From: Desulfocapsa sp.
GTDB taxonomy: Bacteria; Desulfobacterota; Desulfobulbia; Desulfobulbales; Desulfocapsaceae
Assembly: GCA_022712895.1 (NCBI GenBank)
Contig: JAFLJS010000037.1
Location: 1-64,000 of the forward strand
Length of the DNA stretch: 64,000 bases
Direction of reading: 5' to 3'
The position numbers and the translations under genes were made by a program. Positions 52,657 to 61,061 of the stretch are shown piece after piece (position 1 is the first letter of the stretch; every line of letters starts with the position of its first letter). The notes below the pieces were generated by a model that did not search any database, was not told the DNA's origin, and saw nothing but the letters and a program-made list of their open reading frames with translations.

Positions 52657-54375
52657 TCAGGTTTCACTTCTGTGACTTCCAAGGATTTGCTGTACTTCCG
52701 AATTGCTCAATCGCTCGCTGAATTCGAGGTGCAGGGAATATTCGTTCCCGATACGATCCATATCCCGGACTGCTTGCACCGTACCTGTACGGACAATTAC
52801 TGTAGCCGTAATTCCAGCACTTATTGAGACTCTGAGCTGGCGTCCAAAAAGGGTTACGGCATTTTTTTTCTGGGAAGAATGAATAGAAAATGCCACCCCA
52901 CCCATTGAAATGTCCAGCAGATCTCCTTTTGCTTCTTTACTGATTTTTTTTCCACTTTTGTTAAGCACTGTAAAAGTCAGTCTTCCGGCGACATCCCTTC
53001 TCTTGAATTGCCTGCGATTGCTTTTGGATTTTTTCAGCTGGCTACTGGTTGACTGGACGCTGGAGCAGAAATCAAATAATTTGGCCTCGAGGGATGGATG
53101 GTGTTTTTTAAGGGATTCAAGTTTCGCTCTGGAAAGTAGAAATACTTCACAGCCTAAGCTTTTAGCACTAATTGTCCACACTGAAGCTTCAAAAAAGGTT
53201 TCTGCACCGACAATCTCTCCTGTTTTATATATGTTTAAGGGGATTAACAACTCTCGGCTGAGTACCTGGGTCTGTAGTTGCCCACTGTTGATGAACAGGA
53301 GTGTTCTGGCGTTTATCCCCTGCTGGACAATTGTTTTGCCGTTGGGGTACGTCTTAAGAGCCATGGCATGGTACAGAGATGAAAATTCTTCTATGCTCAA
53401 GATGTCAGTTAGCTCTTTCCATATTCCCAAATGTCTGATGTCGATTGCTGCCTGCTTTGCTTCTTCAATCAACTCCGCTGTCTGAATAATTTCAGTTAAC
53501 GCCATGGGGTTAACTGAAATAAGCCAATCACGTAATCTATATGCGGTATCAAATTGTTTCTTTGCAGAGCACTTGTTGATAAGTCGGATGATCAAGGCCA
53601 GTGCTTCATCTGTTTTTTTCTGAGCGAGTAAGTCGTTTATCTGCTGTTTGTGGGGAAGAATACCCGCTGGTGCTTTCTTCTGTGTGTTACTTTTATTTGG
53701 CGGTTCTGGTTGGCCATGTTTTGTTCCCTTCGTCTTGAAATGGTCTAGTTGTTCAATTGATATCCTGATAGCTTCTACAATTTCATGTGCAGGGGGATTT
53801 GCTTTTGCGCTTCGCTTTTCCAGAAAAGTTTTCAATACAGAGACAGCTTCGTAAGAGGAGCAGTTGCCCAGTGTCTGACAGATCAGCAGCAGTAGCCTCT
53901 CCTTTATTTCGGGGGTGAATTCATTTTCCTTACGAAGAAGAAAGATCAGTACGGCGGCAACTTCTTTATCAGCGTAGGGAAGGAGTGCTTTGATGATGTT
54001 TGGTTTGAGCTTGTCATCGGAGTTGGATAAGAGGTTTAGGAGCACACGTTTACAGAGAGTTGGCTCGGAAAGTTTTGTAAGAAGAGTAACGCAGGCCTGT
54101 TTTATCTTTCGAAGCGTTTTATCGTCCGTGAGCCCGATAATTACATACCCAATATCGGTACGAGTGAGATAATAACTTCCTTTGTTGAATGTAAATTCAG
54201 CCGCTTGTGGATGACCAAGCGATGCAATGATTTCACTCCAGTTAGAAAAGACTTTGACTTCTCCTCCAGCTGTAGGTCCTTTCTGGATGAAGAAAAGAAC
54301 TTCACCCTGAGTAGAGAGAAGGATTACATCCCGGACTGCATTAAGTTTCGAAATTTTGCTCAAAAAAGTGTTCAT
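52657..54375 (-). CDS. cyclic-nucleotide-binding and PilZ domain protein
   Basis: A 572-residue cytoplasmic protein. The N-terminal 80 residues (KISKLNAVRDVILLSTQGEVLFFIQ) resemble a Roadblock/LC7-like domain. Residues about 85-290 are helical repeats, HEAT- or TPR-like. A cNMP-binding domain covers about 325-445 (YHAMALKTYPNGKTIVQQGINARTLLFINSGQLQ, then GEIVGAETFFEA). A PilZ domain follows at about 465-565 (SNRRQFKRRDVAGRL, then GDLLDISMGGVAFSI), with the RxxxR and D/NxSxxG c-di-GMP motifs. It could integrate cAMP and c-di-GMP; the class III cyclase, GGDEF and PilT genes in this window are possible partners. Start uncertain: ATG 54375 or GTG 54438. Confidence 0.82.
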   Translation of the reverse strand: MNTFLSKISKLNAVRDVILLSTQGEVLFFIQKGPTAGGEVKVFSNWSEIIASLGHPQAAEFTFNKGSYYLTRTDIGYVIIGLTDDKTLRKIKQACVTLLTKLSEPTLCKRVLLNLLSNSDDKLKPNIIKALLPYADKEVAAVLIFLLRKENEFTPEIKERLLLLICQTLGNCSSYEAVSVLKTFLEKRSAKANPPAHEIVEAIRISIEQLDHFKTKGTKHGQPEPPNKSNTQKKAPAGILPHKQQINDLLAQKKTDEALALIIRLINKCSAKKQFDTAYRLRDWLISVNPMALTEIIQTAELIEEAKQAAIDIRHLGIWKELTDILSIEEFSSLYHAMALKTYPNGKTIVQQGINARTLLFINSGQLQTQVLSRELLIPLNIYKTGEIVGAETFFEASVWTISAKSLGCEVFLLSRAKLESLKKHHPSLEAKLFDFCSSVQSTSSQLKKSKSNRRQFKRRDVAGRLTFTVLNKSGKKISKEAKGDLLDISMGGVAFSIHSSQKKNAVTLFGRQLRVSISAGITATVIVRTGTVQAVRDMDRIGNEYSLHLEFSERLSNSEVQQILGSHRSET

Positions 54376-54550
54376 AAGTATATTAGGTAAACAATTTTTT
54401 GCGATAGGATAACGCCTGGTCAGGAAGTATATCGACACCTGTAATGTGTTGCTGGTAACAGTTCACTTCGCTAATTTTAAGAAAAATGAGGCTGGAAGTC
54501 AATACATTCCGCTTTGAAGTATTTATGGTTCAGGGGACAAATAGTTCCAG

Positions 54551-55441
54551 CTATTTGATATTGCGTTTTGTTCCAAAAGAGAAAGTTGTTATAAAAATGC
54601 CGGAAAATACAAGGGACATACCTTGAACATGATATCCCAGCAAAAATTCATCCAAAAAAATGATGGCTAGAATAGTACTGAATACGGGCATCAAGTGGAT
54701 AAAAGGGCCAGCACGGTTTGCCCCAACTTCCCTGATGGCACGAGTCCAGCAGATAAAGGCAAGGACAGATGCAAAAAGTGCTACATAAGTGATGGTAAGC
54801 ACTGTGGCTACATTAAGTTGCATATGTCTGCCGCTCTGTATTTCAAGCAGGTAGCAGGGGAGGATGAAAATTAAACCTATGACCATAATACTGGTGAGGT
54901 ACGCGATAGGGTGTAAGCCAACCGGGTAGTTTCTTAAGTTTGCGGAGTATAGTGCCCAAACCAGAGCGGCCGCCAGTACCAGTAGGTCGCCTCGGTTAAA
55001 TGTTAACTGTTGCAGGGTGGTTAGGTCACCCTTGGCAATAATTAACACTACGCCGCTAAGCGAAATCAAAACTCCAAGAGACTGTTTGAGACTCAAGCGT
55101 TCACGGTAGACAAGCCAGGATAGAACAACAATAATGATTGGGATGCAGGAGTTTACCAGAACAGCATTGATGGCAGTGGTGGATTGCAGAGCGAGATATA
55201 TAAGAGTGTTAAAACCGGTAACTCCAAGAATACCCTGAAACAGCATGAACCAGCGGTGCTCCTTGAGGAGCGCACGTTGTTCGTAGACTCGTCGTATTCC
55301 AAAAGGGGCGATGATTGCCAGTGCCAGAGCCCAGCGCCAGAATGAAAGACTTAGCGGTGGAATTTCAGCGTGCATTCCACGGCTTAAAACAAAGTTTCCG
55401 GACCAGAAGAGGGCGCTCAAGGTAAGTAGCAGGTATGGCAT
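54551..55441 (-). CDS. EamA/DMT-family membrane transporter
   Basis: A 296-residue ten-span protein, third DMT protein in the window. Repeat 1 begins LLLTLSALFWSGNFVLSRGMHAEIPPLSLSFWRW; repeat 2 begins near 150 and ends ANRAGPFIHLMPVFSTILAIIFLDEFLLGYHVQG. The WSGNF..R pattern is typical of the RhaT/PecM-like group. Substrate unknown. It stands alone. Confidence 0.87.
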   Translation of the reverse strand: MPYLLLTLSALFWSGNFVLSRGMHAEIPPLSLSFWRWALALAIIAPFGIRRVYEQRALLKEHRWFMLFQGILGVTGFNTLIYLALQSTTAINAVLVNSCIPIIIVVLSWLVYRERLSLKQSLGVLISLSGVVLIIAKGDLTTLQQLTFNRGDLLVLAAALVWALYSANLRNYPVGLHPIAYLTSIMVIGLIFILPCYLLEIQSGRHMQLNVATVLTITYVALFASVLAFICWTRAIREVGANRAGPFIHLMPVFSTILAIIFLDEFLLGYHVQGMSLVFSGIFITTFSFGTKRNIK

Positions 55442-55562
55442 AATGATAGCTTGTAGGTGGTGAAAAAAATGATATTGGAAAAAAAACAGGGTAGAACATT
55501 TCTACTGTTCATATACAATTTTTAGTAAAAATACACCCACCTTTTCTGTTCCCTTGTCGCGA

Positions 55563-56627
55563 TTACAGACCCAATTTTCCGGGATCGGAGAACAGTTTTT
55601 TATCCATGGCCTTTTCTCTTGCAGCATCTCTGGTGATCTTTCCTGAATCTACCAGTTCCTGTAGATGTTTGTCCATGCTTTGCATCCCCATGGCTGCTCC
55701 GGTTTGGATTAGTGAATCGATCTGGGTGATTTTTCCTTCTCTTATTATGGAGGCCAGGGCTGAGGAACCAATCAATACTTCAAGGGCGGCACATCGTCCC
55801 TTGCCATCACGTGTTTTTAACAGTTGCTGGGCAATTACAGCTTTGAGAGATTCTGAAAGCATGGTTCTACTCTGGGCCTGTTGGTCGGCCGGAAAAGCAT
55901 TGATAATCCGGTCGATTGTTTTTGCTGCACTGTTGGTATGGAGTGTTCCAAATACCAGGATTCCTAGTTCTGCACAGGTGAGGGCGAGGGAAATAGTCTC
56001 CAGATCCCGCATTTCGCCAACTAGAATAACGTCCGGATCTTCACGGTTAGCAACCATCAAGGCTGTGGCAAAACTCTCGGCATGGGTACCTATTTCTCTT
56101 TGGGAAAAAACACATTTTTTATTGCGGTGTACAAATTCCAGAGGGTCTTCAATGGTGATGATATGCTTGGGGTGGGTGTCGTTAATCATGTCGATAATGG
56201 CAGCCATGGTAGTTGACTTTCCGCTACCGGTTGGCCCGGTAACTAATACCAGCCCTCGTTCATAATTAGCGATTTTCCGGATAATAGTAGGCATGCCAAG
56301 CTGGTCGAGAGTGAGGATCGTGGTGGGGATAATACGAAAGACTGCGCCTATGCCCCGATGTTGATAGAGGAAATTGCAACGGAATCGTCCTACCCCGTCA
56401 AGCTCATAAGCCTTATCCAGGTCTTTAATCTTTTGAAGATCCTCTTGTTGTTTTGGTTCAAGGATCTCATAGAGAATTTCTTTATTGGATTCTGCGGTGA
56501 GGGTAGGTGCATCCATGGGAATCAGATCTCCGCGCAGGCGTAATAGTGGTGGAAAACCGACAACCATATGAAGATCGCTCGCACCGTGCTCCTTCATTTT
56601 TCTGAAAAATGTATCTATTTGAGCCAT
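55563..56627 (-). CDS. PilT-family type IV pilus retraction ATPase (PilU- or PilT2-like)
   Basis: A 354-residue secretion-superfamily ATPase. Walker A TGPTGSGKSTT at about 130-140, Asp box ITIEDPLEFVH near 163, Walker B DPDVILVGEMRDLETISLALT near 196 and the His box FGTLHTNSAAKTIDRIINAFP near 225. The C-terminal AIRAG-type motif (ASIIREGKITQIDSLIQTGAAMGMQSMD) is near 300. It resembles the second PilT of paired systems, lies 67 bases downstream of the other PilT, and both begin with the ASDLH/ASDVH motif. GGA precedes the ATG. Confidence 0.9.
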   Translation of the reverse strand: MAQIDTFFRKMKEHGASDLHMVVGFPPLLRLRGDLIPMDAPTLTAESNKEILYEILEPKQQEDLQKIKDLDKAYELDGVGRFRCNFLYQHRGIGAVFRIIPTTILTLDQLGMPTIIRKIANYERGLVLVTGPTGSGKSTTMAAIIDMINDTHPKHIITIEDPLEFVHRNKKCVFSQREIGTHAESFATALMVANREDPDVILVGEMRDLETISLALTCAELGILVFGTLHTNSAAKTIDRIINAFPADQQAQSRTMLSESLKAVIAQQLLKTRDGKGRCAALEVLIGSSALASIIREGKITQIDSLIQTGAAMGMQSMDKHLQELVDSGKITRDAAREKAMDKKLFSDPGKLGL

Positions 56628-56694
56628 TGTTTTTCCGTCCCTGCTATGAGTGAAATCGGTAATTGCATGTCAATTGAAGAAATAGTAAGAAATT

Positions 56695-57780
56695 TTATCC
56701 TTCTTCCTTCAGATCTCCAGAGTCAGGTGGCATAAAGCGTTTCAAAATACTTTTGTTGTTCACATTAGCGATTGCAGCCTGCAGTGAGATCTTTTCTGCT
56801 TCCAGAAGCTCTACTATGGAATCGTCCATGAGACGCATACCGATATTTTTCCCCATCTGCATGGTAGATTGGATCTGATAAGTTTTGTTGTCACGAATAA
56901 GGTTGGCAACAGATAAACTTCCTATCAAGACCTCCAGAGCCAGCCGCATGACCTTGCCGTCTACTGACGGTATAAGGCGCTGGGTTATTACAGCTTTCAA
57001 TGACTCGCTGAGCATGGCTCTTATCTGATTTTGTTCCCCTGGAGGATAGGAGTCAATAATTCGATCCACGGTTTTTGCTGCATTGGAAGTGGAAAGAGTA
57101 CCGATGACGAGATGCCCTGTTTCAGACGCTGAGATAGCAAGAGAAATGGTGTCAAGATCTCTCAGTTCGCCAATAACAATTACGTCAGGATCTTGCCGCA
57201 GGGCGCCCTTCAATGCATTCTGGTAGGAGAGGGTATTGCTTCCAAGCTGCCGTTGATTAACAATGCCTTTTTTAAGAGGATGGATAAACTCGATGGGGTC
57301 TTCAACTGTGAGGATATGATGGGCGCGTTGAGAGTTTATATAATCCACCATTGCCGCAAGCGTTGTGGTCTTTCCGTGTCCAGTGGCACCAGTTACCAGA
57401 ATGATACCTTGATGGTTGTCGAGGATCGAATAAATCACATCCGGTAACCCTAATTGGCTGAGCGTTGGGATTTCTGGAGGAATAATACGAAAGACACCAC
57501 TCACTCCATTGTTGTGTACCATGGCACTTCCTCGGAAGCGACCAACTCCTTCAATTTCATACGCAAAATCGAGTTGCTGGCGACGGGCCATAATTTCACG
57601 CTGTGCAGGTGTGAGAAGTTCATCCACCATCTTAAAAGTATGCTCAGCAGTAAGTGGCTGACTTTTCAAGCGTACAAGTTTTCCGGTATGGCGCACCATA
57701 AATGGTTCCCCAGGGATAATATGTACGTCTGAGGCGTTCATACTTATTGCGGCTTTAAAAACTTTATCAAGTATGGGCAT
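56695..57780 (-). CDS. pilT: PilT-family twitching ATPase
   Basis: A 361-residue hexameric ATPase that should retract type IV pili. N-terminal ASDVHIIPGEPFMVRHTG, Walker A TGATGHGKTTT at about 130-140 (His where the companion has Ser), Walker B DPDVIVIGELRDLDTI near 196 and His box IGTLSTSNAAKTVDRIIDSYPP with LSTSN in place of the companion's LHTNS. The His box histidine is thus lost, which could alter activity. First of the pair; a DUF6812-like gene lies 33 bases upstream. RBS AGGAGACTCG is good. Whether this copy or 55563 is the main PilT is open. Confidence 0.87.
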   Translation of the reverse strand: MPILDKVFKAAISMNASDVHIIPGEPFMVRHTGKLVRLKSQPLTAEHTFKMVDELLTPAQREIMARRQQLDFAYEIEGVGRFRGSAMVHNNGVSGVFRIIPPEIPTLSQLGLPDVIYSILDNHQGIILVTGATGHGKTTTLAAMVDYINSQRAHHILTVEDPIEFIHPLKKGIVNQRQLGSNTLSYQNALKGALRQDPDVIVIGELRDLDTISLAISASETGHLVIGTLSTSNAAKTVDRIIDSYPPGEQNQIRAMLSESLKAVITQRLIPSVDGKVMRLALEVLIGSLSVANLIRDNKTYQIQSTMQMGKNIGMRLMDDSIVELLEAEKISLQAAIANVNNKSILKRFMPPDSGDLKEEG

Positions 57781-57813
57781 ATGCGAGTCTCCTGATAAAC
57801 AGAAAAATCAAAT

Positions 57814-58050
57814 CTAGAGGCTACTGTCAGCAGGAAGAATGATTTCTATATTACTCACAAGTACATTGATGAAGTGACTTTGTAGGATCTCTTTATTGTC
57901 ATGATCTGTGACAATAGTATCGGTGACCACCATGAATTTTGTCGTCTGGTTCATGAAATCTGTTAATCTAGCTCCGGGAACAAGATCGATTTGCCCTTCA
58001 ATTCGAAAATCTTTTGTTAGAATAATTACCTCTGTCTTGAGAGTAGGCAT
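57814..58050 (-). CDS. small DUF6812-like protein at head of the pilT pair
   Basis: A 78-residue beta-rich protein: TEVIILTKDFRIEGQIDLVPGARLTDFMNQTTKFMVVTD near 5-43, then NVLVSNIEIILP. The pattern 'T..yrI.G.i.l.pG.RlsD.ln....F..Vtd' is that of DUF6812 proteins, small Sm/Hfq-sized barrels of unknown role. The start follows AGGAAACAGC. It lies 33 bases before pilT on the same strand and is probably in its operon, hinting at a role in pilus control. Confidence 0.72.
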   Translation of the reverse strand: MPTLKTEVIILTKDFRIEGQIDLVPGARLTDFMNQTTKFMVVTDTIVTDHDNKEILQSHFINVLVSNIEIILPADSSL

Positions 58051-58279
58051 GCTGTTTCCTGTGGGAGTTGTCGTGAAATTTCACCTCTATCGTAGAAATA
58101 GAGATTTATTTGGAATGTTAATTATCTAAGTATCTGTCACCAAGACTAAGATGTCAATTACTCTATTTTAACAGGATGGAAATTATTCTGACAAGTGGTT
58201 AAGGGAGTAGTAAGAAGAGCATGAGCGATTAATTCGCAAAATTACGTTTTCTCATAGAAATAGAAGAAAGAGGTGAATT

Positions 58280-58759
58280 ATGAAAATCCGGAAGGTTAGT
58301 CCTGACAGTCGTAACAAGGTCTACGGATTGTTTCGAAAAGGATTTCCAGGAAGTAACTTTGAGTTGAATATCCTCCAAAAGTTACATAAAAATGATAGAG
58401 ACCTATACGAATGGGCTTGTATTCATACGAACAAGGATATTGCGTATATTGCTTTTGCAAATGCCTACAATGGAAGAGATGTCTGTGGTGTACATCTGAT
58501 ACATTTCGTTGTGAAGCCAGAGTTTCAGGGGCGGGGAATAGGTACAGAGTTGTTACATTTTGCTTTGAGACAGGAAGAGTTGCAGGATAAAGCAATATAT
58601 GTCCTTGGTGATGCAAGGTTTTACACTCGTTTTGGGTTTGAAACATGTTCAAGCCCGAGCTGTCCGTTTGGTGAAAAGGGGAAACAGTTTTTGAGTCTTC
58701 ACAATATTCAAAAACCCCACTTTACTATTGGTTATGAACCTGAATTTAAAGCAGGCTGA
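58280..58759 (+). CDS. GNAT-family N-acetyltransferase
   Basis: A 159-residue GNAT acetyltransferase. The acetyl-CoA binding motif A is VHLIHFVVKPEFQGRGIGTELLHFALRQ near 72-100 (Q/RxxGxG as QGRGIG), followed by AIYVLGDARFYTRFGFETCSSP, which looks like the yhbS-type 'GDp.yY.rfGF' element. The target is unknown. RBS AGAGGTGAATT. Converges with the permease gene at 58768. Confidence 0.87.
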   Translation: MKIRKVSPDSRNKVYGLFRKGFPGSNFELNILQKLHKNDRDLYEWACIHTNKDIAYIAFANAYNGRDVCGVHLIHFVVKPEFQGRGIGTELLHFALRQEELQDKAIYVLGDARFYTRFGFETCSSPSCPFGEKGKQFLSLHNIQKPHFTIGYEPEFKAG

Positions 58760-58767
58760 ACAGTACC

Positions 58768-59886
58768 TTACATCGCACAATGACTGCCACAGCCGCAGTT
58801 AGATTCTTTTTTCGAAATAAGGTTCTTTATGCGTGTTATGGCAGGTCTAATGGAGAGGATGAGAAGTAAAAGAGCAGCTGCCAGAGATATGGAATGGGGG
58901 AGGACATCGCTGTGTGTACTCACAATTGCAGCTGCCGAAATTCCCAATGAAAAATAAATTAGATCAATCAGGAGACCGCACAATACAGCAACAGTAGCCA
59001 TTGAGACCACATAGAAGGCAGTGGCTTTTTTTCCAAGGATTCCAATTAAAACTGATAATGATGTTACATTGGTGGCAGGCCCAACAAGTAAAAATACAAG
59101 GGCAGTGCCAGGACTCACCCCTTTCATGATAAACGCAGCGGCGACGGGTGTTGAGGCGGTGGCACAAATATAGAGTGGGATACCAAGGCATAGCATTAGA
59201 AGCATGGAACCGAGGCCGCCACCAAGATAGTTTACTATCATCTCGTCAGGAATGAGTACGGTGATGACTCCTGCTGCGAGTAACCCTATGAAAAACCAAC
59301 CTGCCAGATCACCCCAGATATCAATAGCAGCATAACGAAGGATCTCTTTGAGCTTGTCAATGATTGTTCCGTTTTGCTTAATTTCTGTTGAGGAGCAGTT
59401 GTCTGTGCAACCACATGCTGTTGTACTACTAGCTATAGGTGGAGCAACGTTCACAGGCTCGACTGGAGGCTGGAAGGTATTGATGCCAATTCCAGCTGTT
59501 ATTGCTGATAAAAAGGCACTGACAGGGCGTGCAACTGTCATAATAGGGTCAAGTAAGGCGTAGGTGATAGATATTGAATCAACACCAGATTCAGGAGTTG
59601 AAATAAGAAAAGCGGCTGTAGCACCTTTGCTTGCCCCCTGTTTTTTAAGAGTTGATGCTGCAGGCAACACACCACAAGAGCAGAGTGGTATAGGGACTCC
59701 TAGTAGTGCAGCTTTAAACACTGAACGATAGCGGCCACTGCCCAGATGTTTAGCAACATAATCAGGTGAGAGGAAAATCTTTAATAAACCAGCAACAAAC
59801 AGTCCAAATATCATATATGGCGCTGATTGAACGAGAAGCTGCCAACTGGACGATAATACATCTACTATAAAGGTGGTTATATTCAT
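58768..59886 (-). CDS. metal efflux permease, SO_0444/DUF318 family
   Basis: A 372-residue membrane protein with about 8-9 spans. Family motifs are APYMIFGLFVAGLLKIFLSPDYVAKHLG at 20-47, GVPIPLCSCGVLPAASTLKKQGASKGATAAFLISTPESGVDSI near 70-112 and the repeat LGIPLYICATASTPVAAAFIMKGVSPGTALVFLLVGPATN near 240. Between the halves lies a loop with TTACGCTDNCSS, and the C-terminus ends NCGCGSHCAM. These cysteine/histidine clusters suit soft-metal binding. Known members export copper/zinc or organic arsenicals. It follows the ArsR gene by 4 bases, so metal-controlled expression is very likely. Confidence 0.88.
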   Translation of the reverse strand: MNITTFIVDVLSSSWQLLVQSAPYMIFGLFVAGLLKIFLSPDYVAKHLGSGRYRSVFKAALLGVPIPLCSCGVLPAASTLKKQGASKGATAAFLISTPESGVDSISITYALLDPIMTVARPVSAFLSAITAGIGINTFQPPVEPVNVAPPIASSTTACGCTDNCSSTEIKQNGTIIDKLKEILRYAAIDIWGDLAGWFFIGLLAAGVITVLIPDEMIVNYLGGGLGSMLLMLCLGIPLYICATASTPVAAAFIMKGVSPGTALVFLLVGPATNVTSLSVLIGILGKKATAFYVVSMATVAVLCGLLIDLIYFSLGISAAAIVSTHSDVLPHSISLAAALLLLILSIRPAITRIKNLISKKESNCGCGSHCAM

Positions 59887-59890
59887 TTTC

Positions 59891-60253
59891 TTACTCTTTG
59901 CTATGCTCCAGGGCGATTTGAAGGAGCTTTGTTACGTGGTGATCGTTGAGCCTGTAATAGAGGATCGGGCCAACCCGGCGGTTGCTGACAAGTTTTAATT
60001 GTCTTAGGAGACGAAGCTGATGGCTTACTGCTGATTCCGAAAGTCTCAGGAAGGCCGCAATATCACACACACACATTTCGTCTTGCTCAAGAGCGTGAAG
60101 AACTTTGAGCCGGTTTGCATCTCCCATGGCTTTGAACAGTTGTGCCATGTTGTGGTTGTCTGCGTCGGAGAGTGCTTCCTCATTGGCGGTGTGGATACGT
60201 TTTTGGTTGATACAACGAGTAGTACAGCGATCATAAGTGTTTGCTGTTTGCAT
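59891..60253 (-). CDS. ArsR/SmtB-family metal-responsive repressor
   Basis: A 120-residue winged-helix repressor. The metal-box ELCVCD appears here as DEMCVCDIAAFLRLSESAVSHQLRLLRQLKLVSNRRVG at about 58-95, with cysteines 61 and 63 in the alpha-3 helix. The N-terminus has further cysteines (RCTTRC), as in CadC-type sensors. It should release its operator when a soft metal binds, letting the permease at 58768 be made. GGAGG precedes the ATG; a palindrome 25 bases upstream is a candidate operator. Confidence 0.9.
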   Translation of the reverse strand: MQTANTYDRCTTRCINQKRIHTANEEALSDADNHNMAQLFKAMGDANRLKVLHALEQDEMCVCDIAAFLRLSESAVSHQLRLLRQLKLVSNRRVGPILYYRLNDHHVTKLLQIALEHSKE

Positions 60254-60277
60254 AGAAAAAAACCTCCATATGTGAGC

Positions 60278-60287
60278 GTCTGTACAG
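60278..60287. promoter_or_regulatory. candidate ArsR operator
   Basis: The 10-base palindrome TCTGTACAGA lies 25 bases upstream of the arsR-type start codon, between it and secB. Symmetry and position suit a metalloregulator site; the usual SmtB half-site is longer, so this is tentative. Confidence 0.4.
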
Positions 60288-60463
60288 ATACTAATTCTGT
60301 GTAAGGTATTTGCAAGGAAAATTTGCTGTAGCTTACTTGATTTGTATAACCATCATGTATAGTATTGGTTGATTGATAATTTCGTAATTTAAAGTACACC
60401 GCATGATTTGTAATTTAGCATTGGCGGTTGTATTAAATCTTAAGAGTACAAAGGTGAGCCACT

Positions 60464-60940
60464 ATGGCAGAAGAGCAAGCGAACAACGACCCAGCTGAGA
60501 ACAGTCCAGTATTTCGGATGCAAAAGATGTACATTAAGGATTTTTCATTTGAAAATCCCAATGCACCTGCAGTTTTCCAGGCACCAAATCAGGAGCCTAA
60601 AGTTGAAGTGAATCTGAAATTGAACAATACCAAACTGGATGATGATCACTATGAGGTTGGATTACAGATAACAGCGAAAATCGTAGATAAGAATGCCAAT
60701 GATAAAACAATGTTTATCATGGAAATTGAACACGCAGCTGCCTTTTTGATGAAAAACATCCCTGCTGAGCATCAGGAGATGGTTCTTGGAGTTGATTGTC
60801 CAACACTTCTCTTTCCATTCACCAGACAGATCGTCAGCCAGATCTCAGTGGATGGAGGGTTTATTCCTTTCTTGATGGAACCAATTAATTTCATGGCATT
60901 GTACCAGAATTCAAAGAATGAGGTTCAGGAAGCTCACTAA
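60464..60940 (+). CDS. secB: preprotein translocase chaperone SecB
   Basis: A 158-residue tetrameric export chaperone that keeps preproteins unfolded and passes them to SecA. Family blocks are FRMQKMYIKDFSFENPNAPAVFQ at 17-39, VEVNLKLNNTKLDDDHYEVGLQITAKI near 48-74, and the diagnostic CPTLLFPFTRQIVSQISVDGGFIPFLMEPINFMALY near 111-146. Length is normal and the RBS (AAAGGTGAG) good. A 21-pair terminator follows 50 bases after the stop. Confidence 0.95.
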   Translation: MAEEQANNDPAENSPVFRMQKMYIKDFSFENPNAPAVFQAPNQEPKVEVNLKLNNTKLDDDHYEVGLQITAKIVDKNANDKTMFIMEIEHAAAFLMKNIPAEHQEMVLGVDCPTLLFPFTRQIVSQISVDGGFIPFLMEPINFMALYQNSKNEVQEAH

Positions 60941-60991
60941 AACGTTGTGAGTTTTACTCTCCTAGGTTGTTGTGTTCCATGATAGCTGGAT

Positions 60992-61038
60992 AAAAGAAAA
61001 GGCCCTGAAAGCAGATTGCTTTCAGGGCCTTTTCTTTT
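60992..61038. terminator. bidirectional intrinsic terminator after secB
   Basis: A perfect 21-pair stem (60992-61012 with 61018-61038) with a 5-base loop AGATT. The GC core GGCCCTGAAAGC is flanked by AAAAGAAAA and TTTTCTTTT, giving a T run in both directions. It lies between the convergent secB and the lipoprotein gene at 61062. Confidence 0.93.
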
Positions 61039-61061
61039 GGATAATTTGGGACGAATTGTTC

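Noticed and set aside
55606-56265. 219-codon plus-strand ORF opposite the pilT-like gene
   Set aside because: Long antisense ORF without RBS; the minus-strand frame has complete ATPase motifs.
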